Shown here in pieces: positions 1 through 10,360 of a stretch of 64,000 bases of DNA. The number at the start of each line of letters is the position of its first letter. The stretch's first letter is position 1. Made by a program: the position numbers and the translations under genes. Origin of the DNA: Labilibaculum sp. DW002 (GTDB lineage Bacteria > Bacteroidota > Bacteroidia > Bacteroidales > Marinifilaceae); assembly GCF_029029525.1 (NCBI RefSeq), contig NZ_JAKJSC010000005.1, positions 1-64,000 on the forward strand. The letters run 5' to 3'. The notes beneath the pieces are model-generated. The model searched no databases. It was not told the origin of the DNA and saw only the letters and a list, made by a program, of their open reading frames with translations.

Positions 1-1
1 T

Positions 2-667
2 GTAACAATCGCTGCGGCAGACGAAGCAACAGTAACTATTTCAGATGAAGATGCATCAGAAGTAAGCATAGCAGCTACGACTCAAGCAAGTGAGCCAGGA
101 ACAGATGGTTTGTTTACTTTGACGCTAACTAATGCAGTAAGTGTAGATACAGAAATCACATTTGCAGTAAGTGGCGTAGCAACAGAAGGAACCGATTATT
201 CGGCACTTGGAACAACAGTTACCATTCCAGCTAACAGCACATCGATCACACTTCCAGTAAGTGTAATTAATGATGATCTAGTAGAAACTGGAGGCGAAAC
301 AGTAATTGTAAGTTTAGTTTCAACCAATACAGCGGTAACAATCGCTGCAGCAGACGAAGCAACAGTAACTATTTCAGATGAAGATGCATCAGAAGTAAGT
401 ATTGCAGCTACAACTCAGGCAAGTGAGCCAGGAACTGATGGTTTGTTTACTTTGACGCTAAGCAATGCAGTAAGTGTAGATACAGAAATCACATTTGCAG
501 TAAGCGGTGTAGCAACAGAAGGCACTGATTATTCAGCAATTGGAACTACTGTAACGATTCCTGCTAATTCAACGGAAGCAATAATATCAGTTAATGTTAT
601 TGATGATGCGCTGGTTGAAAGTGGAGGTGAAAGTGTTGTTGTGACATTGAATTCTACCAACAATTCA
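2..667 (+). repeat. Near-identical 333-bp Calx-beta tandem repeats
   Basis: The sequence beginning at base 2 recurs at 335 with few changes, giving a unit of 333 bp (111 codons). The second unit diverges from about 560 onward, where the third Calx-beta domain begins to differ. The window probably cuts a longer run of such units. The near identity at DNA level suggests recent duplication or homogenisation. Confidence 0.85.
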
Positions 668-3600
668 GTGACCTTGTCAGCGACTAGTTCTGCAAATATG
701 AACTTAGGAGATGATGATTCAACTGAAGTAACAATAAGTGCTACCGATGATACAGCTCAGGAAGGTACTCCTGCTGTTGATAATGCAGAGTTTACAGTTT
801 CAATGACTAATGCCTCTGCTGTTAATACGATAATCAGTTACACCATAGGTGGAACTGCAACGGAAGGAAGTGACTTTACATCCTTAACAGGAACTATAAC
901 AATTCTGGCAGGTTCAACAAGTGGAACTATTGATATTAGTGTACTTGATGATGTTTTATTTGAGGATTCTGAAACTGTTATTATAACACTAACAGGAATT
1001 ACTTCTGGTGATATTACAACAACATTAGGAACTCCAGTTGAAGCAACTGCAACAATAATTGATAATGATATTGATTGTTATGCTGGTGATGATCTAGAAA
1101 TTTGTTCTTCGGATGCAAATGTTACTTTAAGTACTGCGACCGAAAACAATGCAAGTGACTTTGCCTGGACAACTAATGGAACAGGTAATTTCGTTAATGC
1201 AAGTATTTTAAATGCAGTTTACATTCCTAGTGATTTGGATAGAACAAATGGTGAAGTAGAGTTAACACTAGGTGTATCTGGTATTAGTGGAACAGATAGC
1301 GATGTAATGACATTGAAGATTTGGCCAAGAGTGCTTCTGAACGCAGGCGATGAAACTGCTACAATTAATGAAGGTGAGACTTATACTGTCATGGGAGCAA
1401 TAGCAGTTAATTATGCTAGCATACTTTGGACAAGTACAGGTGGTTCATTTGATGATCCAACTGCAATTAATCCAGTATTCACTCCATCAACAACCGATAA
1501 TGTTGTTCTTAGAATGACTGCAACAGGATTAGGAGCAGGTGCTTGTTCAGATGATTTTGATGAGATCTCAATTACCATAAATGATTTCCCAACAGCAAGT
1601 AATGAAAGTGTTACTGGTTTTGAAGATCAAGATTTATTATTTGCAGAAACAGATTTCTCTGTAAATTATTTAGACGCAGAGCTTGACGATTTTGAGGGAA
1701 TTAAGATTGTGAATATTGAATCTGTTGGCGAATTGGAATACAATGGTTCTGCAGTTGTTTCAGGATTAGAAATTACAAAAACTGATATTTCTAAATTAAC
1801 ATTTAGATCACTGCTTAATGAGAATGGATTAAATTACGATTCATTTGAATTTAAAGTGTTTGATGGAACGGCGTATAGCTCTGAAACTTATACAATGAGT
1901 ATTGATATTACAGCTGTTAATGATGTTCCTTACTTTACCTTAATGAATCCAAAAGACATTTGGGTGAGTGAGGATATAGGATTGGTGATTATCAATGGAC
2001 AAGTAGCAACACAGTTTGCAGGTCCTGTAAATGAAACAGGTCAAGCTTTGAACTTGAAATTAACGAATGATAATCCAGCCTTATTCAGTGAGCAACCAAC
2101 ATTAGATGCAGCGGGTAATTTACGATTTACTCCTCTTACTAATGTATCTGGATTGGCAACATTAGGTGTTCAACTATTTGATGATGGAGGAATAGCTAAT
2201 GGAGGCGTAGATTCATCGGCCATTCAAATATTTACAATAACTGTTGAGGCGGTTAACGATGCTCCAGTAGCAGAGGATGACTTGTTTACAGTGAATGAGG
2301 ATGAGAATTTATCAGGAAATGTAAAATTAGATAATGGAAATGGAGCAGATTCGGATCCAGATAGTGACTCAGACAATTTCACTTACTCATTAATTGATGG
2401 TGGAACTGCTGAAACCAATGGAAATCTTGTATTGAATACAGATGGTACGTTCACTTATGTGCCGAATGCGGATTTCTTTGGAGATGTTACATTTACTTAT
2501 CAGGTTTGCGATGATGCAGTTTCTCCTTTAAGTCAAGAGTGCGATGAAGCAACGGTTACAATTACTGTTGATCAGATTAGCGATGAACCTTTGGCAGTGG
2601 ATGATGACTACTTCATGAAAGAGGACGATGTCTTGAGTGGAAACGTATTTGATAATGATGAAAGATTGGTTGATGGACCAGTACTGATCGTTGCGAATAC
2701 AAACCCAGTTTCAGGTACATTAGTTCTTAATTCTGATGGAACATTTGTTTATACACCAGATTCAGGATATTACGGAACAGTAACATTTACCTACACTTTA
2801 CGAGATGTAGATGGTAGTGAATCAACTGCGACAGTTACCATTATTGTTGATCCATTAGATTATCCACCAATTGCAAATGATGATTTTGCAGAAACGGATG
2901 AAGAAATTGCAGTAAGCGGTAATTTATTTGCCAATGATGAAGATTTCATTAATCCTCCAGTACTTGCGATTTCAAATACTGATCCGGCAAACGGAACAGT
3001 TGTAGTCAATGCTGATGGAACATTTACCTATACTCCAAATGCAGATTTTTATGGTACTGATACTTTCGAGTATACCATCGAAGATGTGGATGGAGATCAG
3101 GACACTGGATTAGTAACAATAACAGTAAATCCGGTTAATGATACACCAATCGCTGTTGCAGATGAAAATACAACAGATGAAGATGCTGGTGTTAGTGGTA
3201 ATTTGATGAGTAATGATACTGATTTAGGTGATGCAGAGGTAAATGTTGTGGCAAATACCAATCCAGCAAATGGAACGGTTTTAGTTCAGCCTGATGGTTC
3301 ATATACTTACATTCCAAATGAGAATTTTAATGGTGTTGATACGTTTACTTACACCATTGAAGACGAGGATGGCGAGCAATCAACGGCAACAGTTACAATT
3401 ACGGTTAATTCAATAAATGATGTGCCAGTAGCTGTTGATGATGTGAATTCAACTGATGAAGATACAGTTGTTATAGGTAATGTATTGCCTAATGATACTG
3501 ATCTTGATGACGATGAATTAACAGTTGTTGAGTTGAATGGTTCAAGTTCTAATTTAGGTGTTGATATCATCATGTCAGGCGGAGGTATTCTTCAATTGAA

Positions 3601-4612
3601 TGCTGATGGTTTCTACGAATTCGATCCTAATGGTGAGTACGATTACCTAAACGAAGGAGAAGAGGTTCAAGAAAGCTTTACTTATGTGGTAACAGATGGA
3701 ACTGCTAACAGTAATGTGGCAACTGTAGTGATTACAATTATTGGTGTGAATGATGCACCTGTTGCTACCGATGATCAGGAGATTGCTAGAGATAATGAAG
3801 AGATTATTATTTCTGTTTTAGATAATGATTCTGATGCCGATGAAGATGATCTAATCGTAACTATTATAACGGAACCTGAGTTTGGTTTTGTAGTTGTAAA
3901 TGGTGATGGTACTGTTTCTTATTTGGCTGATTTGGGAGCTTATTGTAATACCGATCAATTTACATATCGTATTTGTGATCCATCAGGATTATGCGATGAA
4001 GCAGTGGTTACAATTGAAATTGATGTTATGGATAGCGATGAAGATTCCATTCCTGATGCAATTGAAACATTAACTGCAGATACGGATTCTGATTCAACTC
4101 CTGATTATCTGGATTTAGATAGCGATAATGATGGTATTTCCGATGAAGATGAAGCAAGGATTTCTGATTCTTGTAATGATCTTCCAGTTGATGCTGATCA
4201 GGACGGAATGCCTGATTATCTTGATACAGATAGTGATAATGATGGTTACCCAGATGAAGAAGAAGGCGATGATGATTGTGATGGAGATGGAATTTTAGAT
4301 TACATGGATTCTTACGATGATTGCGCTGAATACATAATTATACCAGAAGGATTTTCTCCCAATGGCGATGGAATTAATGATCGCTTGGTCATTAAAGGAA
4401 TGAGAGATTTCCCAAATAGTGAGTTGATGATTTTCAACCGTTGGGGAGCTAAAATATATAGTAAGAAGGGATATCAGAATGATTGGGACGGTAGAGCTGA
4501 AAACAGCATGACCGTTGGAACCAATGTTATTCCAGAAGGAACTTATTACTATGTGATCGATCTTGGAAATGGATCAAAAGTTATTAAAGGATTCATTTAC
4601 ATAAACTACTAA
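2..4612 (+). CDS. Giant secreted repeat adhesin, 3' part, with type IX C-terminal sorting domain
   Basis: The frame is open from base 2, so the gene starts upstream and about 1536 C-terminal residues are seen. In order these are: three Calx-beta-like repeats (the first about 330 residues); an Ig/PKD-like stretch; about six cadherin/VCBS-like repeats with recurrent NADGTFTYTPN and TVTITV motifs (about 2.2-3.8 kb); aspartate-rich thrombospondin type-3 repeats (4.03-4.32 kb) that should bind calcium; and a C-terminal CHU_C/gliding-motility-type domain (FSPNGDGINDRL, IFNRWGAKIY, GTYYYVI). That last domain is the type B sorting signal of the type IX secretion system, so the protein is expected outside the cell or on its surface. 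The PorP/SprF gene 11 bp downstream is the usual partner of such substrates. The ligand is unknown. A TTG at 110 is not the start because the frame runs through it. Confidence 0.9.
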   Translation, partial: VTIAAADEATVTISDEDASEVSIAATTQASEPGTDGLFTLTLTNAVSVDTEITFAVSGVATEGTDYSALGTTVTIPANSTSITLPVSVINDDLVETGGETVIVSLVSTNTAVTIAAADEATVTISDEDASEVSIAATTQASEPGTDGLFTLTLSNAVSVDTEITFAVSGVATEGTDYSAIGTTVTIPANSTEAIISVNVIDDALVESGGESVVVTLNSTNNSVTLSATSSANMNLGDDDSTEVTISATDDTAQEGTPAVDNAEFTVSMTNASAVNTIISYTIGGTATEGSDFTSLTGTITILAGSTSGTIDISVLDDVLFEDSETVIITLTGITSGDITTTLGTPVEATATIIDNDIDCYAGDDLEICSSDANVTLSTATENNASDFAWTTNGTGNFVNASILNAVYIPSDLDRTNGEVELTLGVSGISGTDSDVMTLKIWPRVLLNAGDETATINEGETYTVMGAIAVNYASILWTSTGGSFDDPTAINPVFTPSTTDNVVLRMTATGLGAGACSDDFDEISITINDFPTASNESVTGFEDQDLLFAETDFSVNYLDAELDDFEGIKIVNIESVGELEYNGSAVVSGLEITKTDISKLTFRSLLNENGLNYDSFEFKVFDGTAYSSETYTMSIDITAVNDVPYFTLMNPKDIWVSEDIGLVIINGQVATQFAGPVNETGQALNLKLTNDNPALFSEQPTLDAAGNLRFTPLTNVSGLATLGVQLFDDGGIANGGVDSSAIQIFTITVEAVNDAPVAEDDLFTVNEDENLSGNVKLDNGNGADSDPDSDSDNFTYSLIDGGTAETNGNLVLNTDGTFTYVPNADFFGDVTFTYQVCDDAVSPLSQECDEATVTITVDQISDEPLAVDDDYFMKEDDVLSGNVFDNDERLVDGPVLIVANTNPVSGTLVLNSDGTFVYTPDSGYYGTVTFTYTLRDVDGSESTATVTIIVDPLDYPPIANDDFAETDEEIAVSGNLFANDEDFINPPVLAISNTDPANGTVVVNADGTFTYTPNADFYGTDTFEYTIEDVDGDQDTGLVTITVNPVNDTPIAVADENTTDEDAGVSGNLMSNDTDLGDAEVNVVANTNPANGTVLVQPDGSYTYIPNENFNGVDTFTYTIEDEDGEQSTATVTITVNSINDVPVAVDDVNSTDEDTVVIGNVLPNDTDLDDDELTVVELNGSSSNLGVDIIMSGGGILQLNADGFYEFDPNGEYDYLNEGEEVQESFTYVVTDGTANSNVATVVITIIGVNDAPVATDDQEIARDNEEIIISVLDNDSDADEDDLIVTIITEPEFGFVVVNGDGTVSYLADLGAYCNTDQFTYRICDPSGLCDEAVVTIEIDVMDSDEDSIPDAIETLTADTDSDSTPDYLDLDSDNDGISDEDEARISDSCNDLPVDADQDGMPDYLDTDSDNDGYPDEEEGDDDCDGDGILDYMDSYDDCAEYIIIPEGFSPNGDGINDRLVIKGMRDFPNSELMIFNRWGAKIYSKKGYQNDWDGRAENSMTVGTNVIPEGTYYYVIDLGNGSKVIKGFIYINY

Positions 4613-4623
4613 TTACGAAGAAC

Positions 4624-5568
4624 ATGAATAGATCTAGTTTACAAATTATTAAATGTGTTGCTTTATTGGTTTTAATTTTTCCTTTTGGAAAAGTGTTAAA
4701 AGCGCAACAAGATCCTATGTATACTCAATATATGCACAACCCATTAACGATAAATCCGGCTTACGCCGGAAGTACCGATATGATGAGTGCCATGTTTCTC
4801 GCACGCGAACAGTGGGTAGGATTTGACGGTGCACCTAAATCAAGAACCTTAACGCTTAGTGCTCCAATAACAAAGTATAATGTTGGAGCGGGTTTTTCTT
4901 ACATTAATGATGAGCTAGGGCCAGTAAAGCAAAATAGTGTATATGCCGATTTTGCGTACCAACTGAAGCTAAGTGAAAGAGGAACTTTGGCGATGGGAAT
5001 AAAAGGAGGTTTTGATATGATTCAGATTGACTTGATGAACTTGACTCTTAATGAGCAAAATGATGCTTCTTTCTCATCTGATTTTCAAGAAGATTTTATT
5101 TTGAATTTTGGTTTGGGCTTGTACTATTATACACCACGTTATTATCTTGGTGTGTCAATACCAAGAATGTTGAAGAACAATTACGATGATGATGGAGTGA
5201 ATACAACAAGTTTAGGTTACAAGGAACGTCATTATTTTATAACTGCAGGTGCTTTGTTTGATATTAACGAGAATGTGAAATTCAAGCCATCAATTTTATC
5301 TAAAATTGTTTGGAATGCTCCAGTTTCCTTAGATCTTTCGGCCAATTTTATATTGAATGATAAACTTTGGTTAGGAGCAGCTTATCGTATCGATGATGCA
5401 ATGAGTTTTTTAATCCATTATCAAATATCAGAGCAACTTCGTGTAGGTTATGCTTTTGATTTAACCGAATCGGAATTGCGCAGGTACAATAATGGAACGC
5501 ATGAAATCATGGTTGCATTCGACTTCCAGTTCAACAAAAAGAAAGTAATGACACCAAGGTATTTCTAA
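4624..5568 (+). CDS. PorP/SprF family outer-membrane protein (type IX secretion)
   Basis: This is a 314-residue protein with an N-terminal signal peptide, followed by the family hallmark QQDPMYTQYMHNPLTINPAYAG and many amphipathic beta strands expected to form an outer-membrane barrel. PorP/SprF proteins help type IX substrates with type B sorting domains reach or stay on the surface. It starts 11 bp after the giant adhesin and ends 18 bp before the OmpA-family gene, so the three probably form one operon and this copy probably serves that adhesin. No anomaly is seen. Bacteroidota usually carry many paralogues, so a specific name such as porP or sprF is not assigned. Confidence 0.92.
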   Translation: MNRSSLQIIKCVALLVLIFPFGKVLKAQQDPMYTQYMHNPLTINPAYAGSTDMMSAMFLAREQWVGFDGAPKSRTLTLSAPITKYNVGAGFSYINDELGPVKQNSVYADFAYQLKLSERGTLAMGIKGGFDMIQIDLMNLTLNEQNDASFSSDFQEDFILNFGLGLYYYTPRYYLGVSIPRMLKNNYDDDGVNTTSLGYKERHYFITAGALFDINENVKFKPSILSKIVWNAPVSLDLSANFILNDKLWLGAAYRIDDAMSFLIHYQISEQLRVGYAFDLTESELRRYNNGTHEIMVAFDFQFNKKKVMTPRYF

Positions 5569-5586
5569 TTCTACTGATCGAAAATT

Positions 5587-7731
5587 ATGAGAAAATTGAC
5601 ACGCACTATATTATTCTTTGGGCTTTTATTGATGAATCTTTCATTGAATGCTCAAATGTTAGAAAGGGCAGATAAACATTTTGAATCTTTTGCATATCAA
5701 GAAGCCATTGACTTGTATGAAATGCTTTGGGAGAAAGATAGTTTAAATGAAAACGTAACCAGGCAATTGGCTGCTTCCTATCGATTGATTAATAATTCAC
5801 AAAAAGCAGAATTTTGGTATGCTAAGGTTTTGGAAATGCCGAATGTCGAAAATGATGATTATTTGTTTTACGCAAGGGCTTTGCAAAGCAATCAGAAGTA
5901 CGCTAAGGCAAATGAGTGGATGGAGAAATATCGTCAAAAAGAATCAGGATCAAAGCAAGATCTCATTGATGAAGATGTGATTAATAAGCTGAAAAGCGAT
6001 TCCTTAAAATATAAGGTGAAACCAGTTTCTGCTAATTCGGAAGAATCTGATTTTGGAGTAGCATATTATCGAAATGATGTGATTTTTTCATCAGCTAGAG
6101 AGAAAATGTCTGTAATAAAGAGGAATCATAAATGGAACAATCAAAATTACCTTCGATTGTATCAAACTCATGTTGGTGAGGATGGTAACCTATTGAATGC
6201 AACATTATTCTCGAAAGATATTACAACTAAATTTCATGATGGTCCAGTTTGCTTTACGAAGTCGGGCGAGGAAATGTTTTTAACACGTAATTACGTATCC
6301 GATTCGAAAAAGGCAAAGCGAAATAAGGAAGGCGTGGTAAGTATTAAGCTTTACCATTGTAAAAAAGAAGGTGATGGATGGTCTACACCAGAATTACTTT
6401 CCTTTAATTTGGAAGCTTTTTCAACAGGACATCCTGCTTTGTCAGATAATGAAAAGAGTTTGTATTTTATTTCTGATCGTCCAGGAGGATTTGGAGGGAC
6501 TGATTTATATGTTTCTAAGAAAACAGCATCAGGTTGGAGCGAACCAGTAAATTTAGGCGACAAAATTAATACTTCAGAGAATGAAATGTTTCCTTTTGTT
6601 GATGAAACAAACAACTTATTTTTTGCATCAAAGGGGCATGTTGGCTTAGGCGGATTAGATGTGTTTTCAATTGACTTAGATGATGAAAAAGCAAAGCCAG
6701 TAAATATGGGCTATCCAATTAATTCGTCGAAAGATGATTTTAATTTAATTCACAAGAAGGGGAGTGGATACTTTGCTTCAAATAGAATAAAAGGGGAGAG
6801 TTTCGATGATGTATATCATTTTGCTCTAATGAGACGAACGATAAAAGGTCAGGTGTTTAATTCCGAAACAAAAGAGATCTTAGGCAATACAGAAGTTTCA
6901 TTGATTGATAAAAATGGGAACGTAGCTGAAAGAGTAGTAACAGATAAAGATGCAAACTTTCAATTTGTGATTTCTAAGATAGATAACTATCAAATCCGAT
7001 CTACTAAAGAATATTATTTTGATGGAGATGTAGCTATTCCTGCTAGCGAATTAAGAAAGAATGGAGAACTGAATAAGATTGTATATCAGGCACCAGATAA
7101 TATTTTATCATTAAAAGGCTTGGTTGTGTTCAAAGAGGATCGTTCTCCTGTTGCTGATGTGAATGTTTCGATTAAAAATAGCAAATCTGATGACTCGATT
7201 AATTTAACAAGTGATACAAATGGTACATTTTCTTGTGAGTTGCTGAGAGGAATGGATTACACAATCGAATATCACAAAGAAGGCATATTATCTAAAACGC
7301 GAAGAGTGGAAACTTCTATGATAAAAGGAAGTGAAATTTTTGTTGAAGAAGAGGTAGATAAAGTGCAGGTTGGAAAAGTATTTGTCCTAGATAATATCTT
7401 TTACGATGTAAATAAATCAAACATTCGTGAGGATGCAGCAATCGAATTAGATAAATTGGTAGTTGTAATGACTGAGAATCCAAACCTAAAAATCGAATTA
7501 AGTTCGCATACCGATTCAAGAGGTAGCGATCCTTACAATATGGCCTTATCCAGCAGAAGAGCTAAGGAAGCTGTGGAATACATTGTTTCGAAAGGAATCT
7601 CACCTGATCGTATGAAAGCGAAAGGATATGGTGAAACCAAATTGATAAATAAATGTTCTAATGGAGTAAAGTGCAGCAAAGAAGAACATCAGGCTAACAG
7701 AAGAACTGAAGTTAAGATTTTGGCAATGTAG
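5587..7731 (+). CDS. OmpA-family lipid/peptidoglycan-associated protein with TPR and PD40 repeats
   Basis: The protein has 714 residues. After a signal peptide come a TPR-like helical part (about 25-130), a beta-propeller of WD40-like/PD40 repeats (about 150-410; blades such as YFISDRPGGFGGTDLYVS), a carboxypeptidase-regulatory-like beta domain (about 415-580), and a C-terminal OmpA peptidoglycan-binding domain (about 600-714; HTDSRGSDPYNMALSSRRA, with the conserved Asp and Arg that bind diaminopimelate). This architecture commonly accompanies PorP/SprF proteins in Bacteroidota and is thought to anchor the secretion machinery or its substrate complex to the wall. It is the last gene of the adhesin operon and is followed by a terminator. 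Confidence 0.9.
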   Translation: MRKLTRTILFFGLLLMNLSLNAQMLERADKHFESFAYQEAIDLYEMLWEKDSLNENVTRQLAASYRLINNSQKAEFWYAKVLEMPNVENDDYLFYARALQSNQKYAKANEWMEKYRQKESGSKQDLIDEDVINKLKSDSLKYKVKPVSANSEESDFGVAYYRNDVIFSSAREKMSVIKRNHKWNNQNYLRLYQTHVGEDGNLLNATLFSKDITTKFHDGPVCFTKSGEEMFLTRNYVSDSKKAKRNKEGVVSIKLYHCKKEGDGWSTPELLSFNLEAFSTGHPALSDNEKSLYFISDRPGGFGGTDLYVSKKTASGWSEPVNLGDKINTSENEMFPFVDETNNLFFASKGHVGLGGLDVFSIDLDDEKAKPVNMGYPINSSKDDFNLIHKKGSGYFASNRIKGESFDDVYHFALMRRTIKGQVFNSETKEILGNTEVSLIDKNGNVAERVVTDKDANFQFVISKIDNYQIRSTKEYYFDGDVAIPASELRKNGELNKIVYQAPDNILSLKGLVVFKEDRSPVADVNVSIKNSKSDDSINLTSDTNGTFSCELLRGMDYTIEYHKEGILSKTRRVETSMIKGSEIFVEEEVDKVQVGKVFVLDNIFYDVNKSNIREDAAIELDKLVVVMTENPNLKIELSSHTDSRGSDPYNMALSSRRAKEAVEYIVSKGISPDRMKAKGYGETKLINKCSNGVKCSKEEHQANRRTEVKILAM

Positions 7732-7749
7732 TAGAGCTTATAAGAATTT

Positions 7750-7786
7750 AAAAATCCGTCTTCTTTTAGAGGATGGATTTTTTTAT
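7750..7786 (+). terminator. Rho-independent terminator of the adhesin/PorP/OmpA operon
   Basis: The arms AAAATCCGTC and GATGGATTTT pair (one G-T wobble) around an 11-nt loop and run into a T tract, 20 bp after the OmpA-family stop codon. Confidence 0.8.
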
Positions 7787-7977
7787 GCCCTATTAAATTT
7801 AGTTTAATTGGAAATGGCTTTTATAATATAGGTTATAGAGAGAAGATTTAGATTGGACATATGAAAGTAAATTATTATATTCATAGGAAGATGTTTTTGG
7901 GTTAATAAGAAAGTAAGCATCTACAAGCCAAAAAATTATAAATGCAGTAGAGGCTAGTCTTAACTAATATAAATACA

Positions 7978-8628
7978 ATGACATACGACATCTACGTAAA
8001 AAATTATCTTGATGCCATACTAGAAGGTGATAGATTAAAATGTTCGACGATAGTAAAAGATTTTCTTCAACAGAACCCATCAATAAAGGATCTTTATGAA
8101 AAGATTCTGAAGGTTTCTCTTTATCAAGTAGGTGAACTTTGGGAAGCCAACAAGATTAGTGTTGCCACAGAGCACATAGCTACGGCAATAACAGAAGGGA
8201 TTTTAAATGAACTTTTCATGGAACTTACTCCCATAAAAAAATTAAATAAAAAGGTTGTAGTTGCTTGTGTTGAAAATGAACATCACCAAGTAGGAGTTAA
8301 AATGGTAGCTGATATTTTTGAGATGCAAGGTTGGGATAGTTATTTTTTAGGGAGTGGGATCCCTCTTTCTGAATTGATCAGGTACATCAAAGAGGTTTCT
8401 CCAGATATTGTTGCGATTTCGTTAAGTATTTACTTTAACTATGTTAATTTCACTAGAATGATAAAGGAAATTAATGAGGAATTTCCTGATATAATAATTA
8501 TAGTAGGAGGTCAGGCATTTTCGAATAAGAAGAATAGTCTATCCGATAAATTAGAAAACTTGCTTTACATTCCAGATTTGAATTTATTAGAGAGTTATAT
8601 AAAATCAATTAACCAAAAACGATTATGA
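7978..8628 (+). CDS. Stand-alone cobalamin-binding protein resembling the sensor half of CarH-type B12 photoreceptors
   Basis: The protein has 216 residues. Residues about 1-85 form a helical cap and 90-216 a Rossmann-like B12-binding domain. The second has E101-x-H103-x-x-G106, the ExHxxG form of the cobalamin signature in which the His is the lower axial ligand, plus a later S-L element and the glycine pair in IIIVGGQAF. The cap has W55-x9-E65-H66, the W-x9-EH motif that in CarH/LitR-type regulators lies over the upper face of adenosylcobalamin and marks light-sensing members. Unlike CarH there is no MerR DNA-binding domain: the protein starts directly with the cap. Its stop overlaps the next start by 4 bp, and two histidine-kinase genes follow, so it probably feeds a phosphorelay. 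Cobalamin binding is well supported; light sensing is inference. Confidence 0.85.
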   Translation: MTYDIYVKNYLDAILEGDRLKCSTIVKDFLQQNPSIKDLYEKILKVSLYQVGELWEANKISVATEHIATAITEGILNELFMELTPIKKLNKKVVVACVENEHHQVGVKMVADIFEMQGWDSYFLGSGIPLSELIRYIKEVSPDIVAISLSIYFNYVNFTRMIKEINEEFPDIIIIVGGQAFSNKKNSLSDKLENLLYIPDLNLLESYIKSINQKRL

Positions 8629-9086
8629 CCAAAGATTTACTACTGGAAAGCGCACAAAAACTTCAACAAGTTGAAGAACAATATTTAAAGGAATATGCAG
8701 AAAAAAGAGAGAATCTTGTATCGCTCATGAATCAAAAAATGCAGTCGAGAGCAGATATTAAGGAGCTAGTTGGAGAGGATAATATTGAATTAATGAAAGA
8801 CAATCATGCAAATCATGCACGCTTTCTGGAATCGTTGTTTTGTGAATATTCAGCAGATGTTTTTACGGAAACGGTTTTATGGGTTTTTAAATCGTATTCC
8901 TCAAGAGGTTTTAGTTCGCTATATTGGTCAGCACAGTTAAACACTTGGGTTGAATTGTATAAAGAAGAATTAACCAAAGAATGTTTTGCTGCCATTTATC
9001 CTTACTACAATTGGATGATTGTTAATATACCTTCTTTTAAACGATATGCTGTTGAAGAATTAGATTCAACCAAGTCTGAACACTAA
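8625..9086 (+). CDS. Small helical protein of the B12-sensor operon, function unknown
   Basis: I do not recognise this 153-residue family. It is predicted mostly alpha-helical, soluble, without signal peptide or membrane segment. A charged coiled-coil-like first third (about 1-50) is followed by an aromatic-rich core (LYWSAQLNTWVELYKEEL, IYPYYNWMIVNIP). The start codon overlaps the stop of the cobalamin-binding protein (ATGA), indicating translational coupling and probably a fixed ratio of the two products. A partner or adaptor role between the B12 protein and the downstream kinase is plausible from position only. Confidence 0.8.
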   Translation: MTKDLLLESAQKLQQVEEQYLKEYAEKRENLVSLMNQKMQSRADIKELVGEDNIELMKDNHANHARFLESLFCEYSADVFTETVLWVFKSYSSRGFSSLYWSAQLNTWVELYKEELTKECFAAIYPYYNWMIVNIPSFKRYAVEELDSTKSEH

Positions 9087-9100
9087 AAACTGAATGTCTA

Positions 9101-10360
9101 GTGCGTAATGATGATTTACTTCGCAATTGGTACCCCATATTGCAAGAAAACATGATAGAGGGGAAATCGGTTGCAATTGGAATCTTTTCTTTTGAAGAGA
9201 ATATTTTGTATGCAAATAATGCTATGAATCATTTTTTAAATGTTGATTCAGAGAATCAAAAGCCTGTAAATGCTTTTGTTAATCCTGAGTTTGATGTATT
9301 TGTAAATAAAGAAGAGCAAGGTCTTGTTTTTGATGGTAGTTTAACCATTGGTAACCGTTTCGATGTTAGTTATAGTTTAGAATCTAAAGTGTATCGATTG
9401 GGTGGTGAGATTTTAGTTTTTGCAGAGGCAAACCTATTGCAACTTTTTGCAGAGAATAAAAAAATGAGTACTCTTAATCAGCAAGTTAATAATTTGCAAA
9501 GAGAATTAATTAAAGAGAAAAGAAACTTACAGTACACGCTGTCCGAACTGAAAGATACGCAACAAATGCTTGTTCAGTCAGAGAAAATGAATGCAATGGG
9601 ACAGCTTGTAGCTGGAGTTGCACATGAGATTAATAATCCAATTGGCTTTGTTTATAGTAATTTGTTTTCTTGGAAAGGTATTGGTGAAGATCTGGTAAAT
9701 GCTTATTTGGATCTTGAGCAATTAATCAAAAATCAGGAGAATGAAAAACTGTTTGGGGAAGCAAAAAAAATTAGAGAAGAAAATGATCTAGATTACCAGA
9801 TAGAGGATATGGCAGATGTATTTGAGGAATCGAAAACAGGGCTGGATCGTGTGAAAAAAATTGTTGAAGATTTACGCACCTTTTCAAGGCTCGATGAATC
9901 TGCAATGAAAAAGATTAATTTAACGGAAAACCTACAATCCACCATTTCAATTGCGAAAACAAAGTTTAATGAGAAAGCGGCGAATTTTAATTTTGAATGT
10001 CCAGACGAGTTATATGTTGAATGTTATCCAGGGCAGTTGAATCAAGCTATTCTTAATGTTCTTATTAATGCCACTCAGGCAATTGATTATGCAGGACGAA
10101 TTGAAATGAGTTTGATAGAGTTTGAAGAGGAAGTTCAAATTTCTATTAAAGATGATGGTTGTGGAATAGCTGAAAATAATAAAGAGAAAATTTTTGATCC
10201 GTTTTACACTACAAAACCAATAGGTACTGGAACGGGTTTAGGTTTAAGCATTACTCACAAAATAATTTGTGAAGTCCATCAAGGTAAAATTGAAGTGGAG
10301 TCGGAGCCAAATAAAGGAGCCAAGTTTATTATTTCTATTCCCAAAGTAATTAGCTTATGA
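9101..10360 (+). CDS. Sensor histidine kinase of the B12-sensor operon
   Basis: The protein has 419 residues and no membrane segment, so it is cytoplasmic. Residues about 1-110 look like a degenerate PAS-type sensor, 115-165 a coiled coil, then the dimerisation/phosphoacceptor region with H175 (VAGVAHEINNPIGF), and a HATPase domain with N box (LNVLINATQAI), G1 (DDGCGI), F (IFDPFYTTK) and G2 (GTGTGLGLSI) motifs. The start is the GTG at 9101: the frame is closed just upstream and has no ATG nearby, and the ATG at 9094 leads straight to a stop. The gene overlaps the next by 4 bp. The likely input is the cobalamin protein two genes upstream. Confidence 0.88.
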   Translation: MRNDDLLRNWYPILQENMIEGKSVAIGIFSFEENILYANNAMNHFLNVDSENQKPVNAFVNPEFDVFVNKEEQGLVFDGSLTIGNRFDVSYSLESKVYRLGGEILVFAEANLLQLFAENKKMSTLNQQVNNLQRELIKEKRNLQYTLSELKDTQQMLVQSEKMNAMGQLVAGVAHEINNPIGFVYSNLFSWKGIGEDLVNAYLDLEQLIKNQENEKLFGEAKKIREENDLDYQIEDMADVFEESKTGLDRVKKIVEDLRTFSRLDESAMKKINLTENLQSTISIAKTKFNEKAANFNFECPDELYVECYPGQLNQAILNVLINATQAIDYAGRIEMSLIEFEEEVQISIKDDGCGIAENNKEKIFDPFYTTKPIGTGTGLGLSITHKIICEVHQGKIEVESEPNKGAKFIISIPKVISL

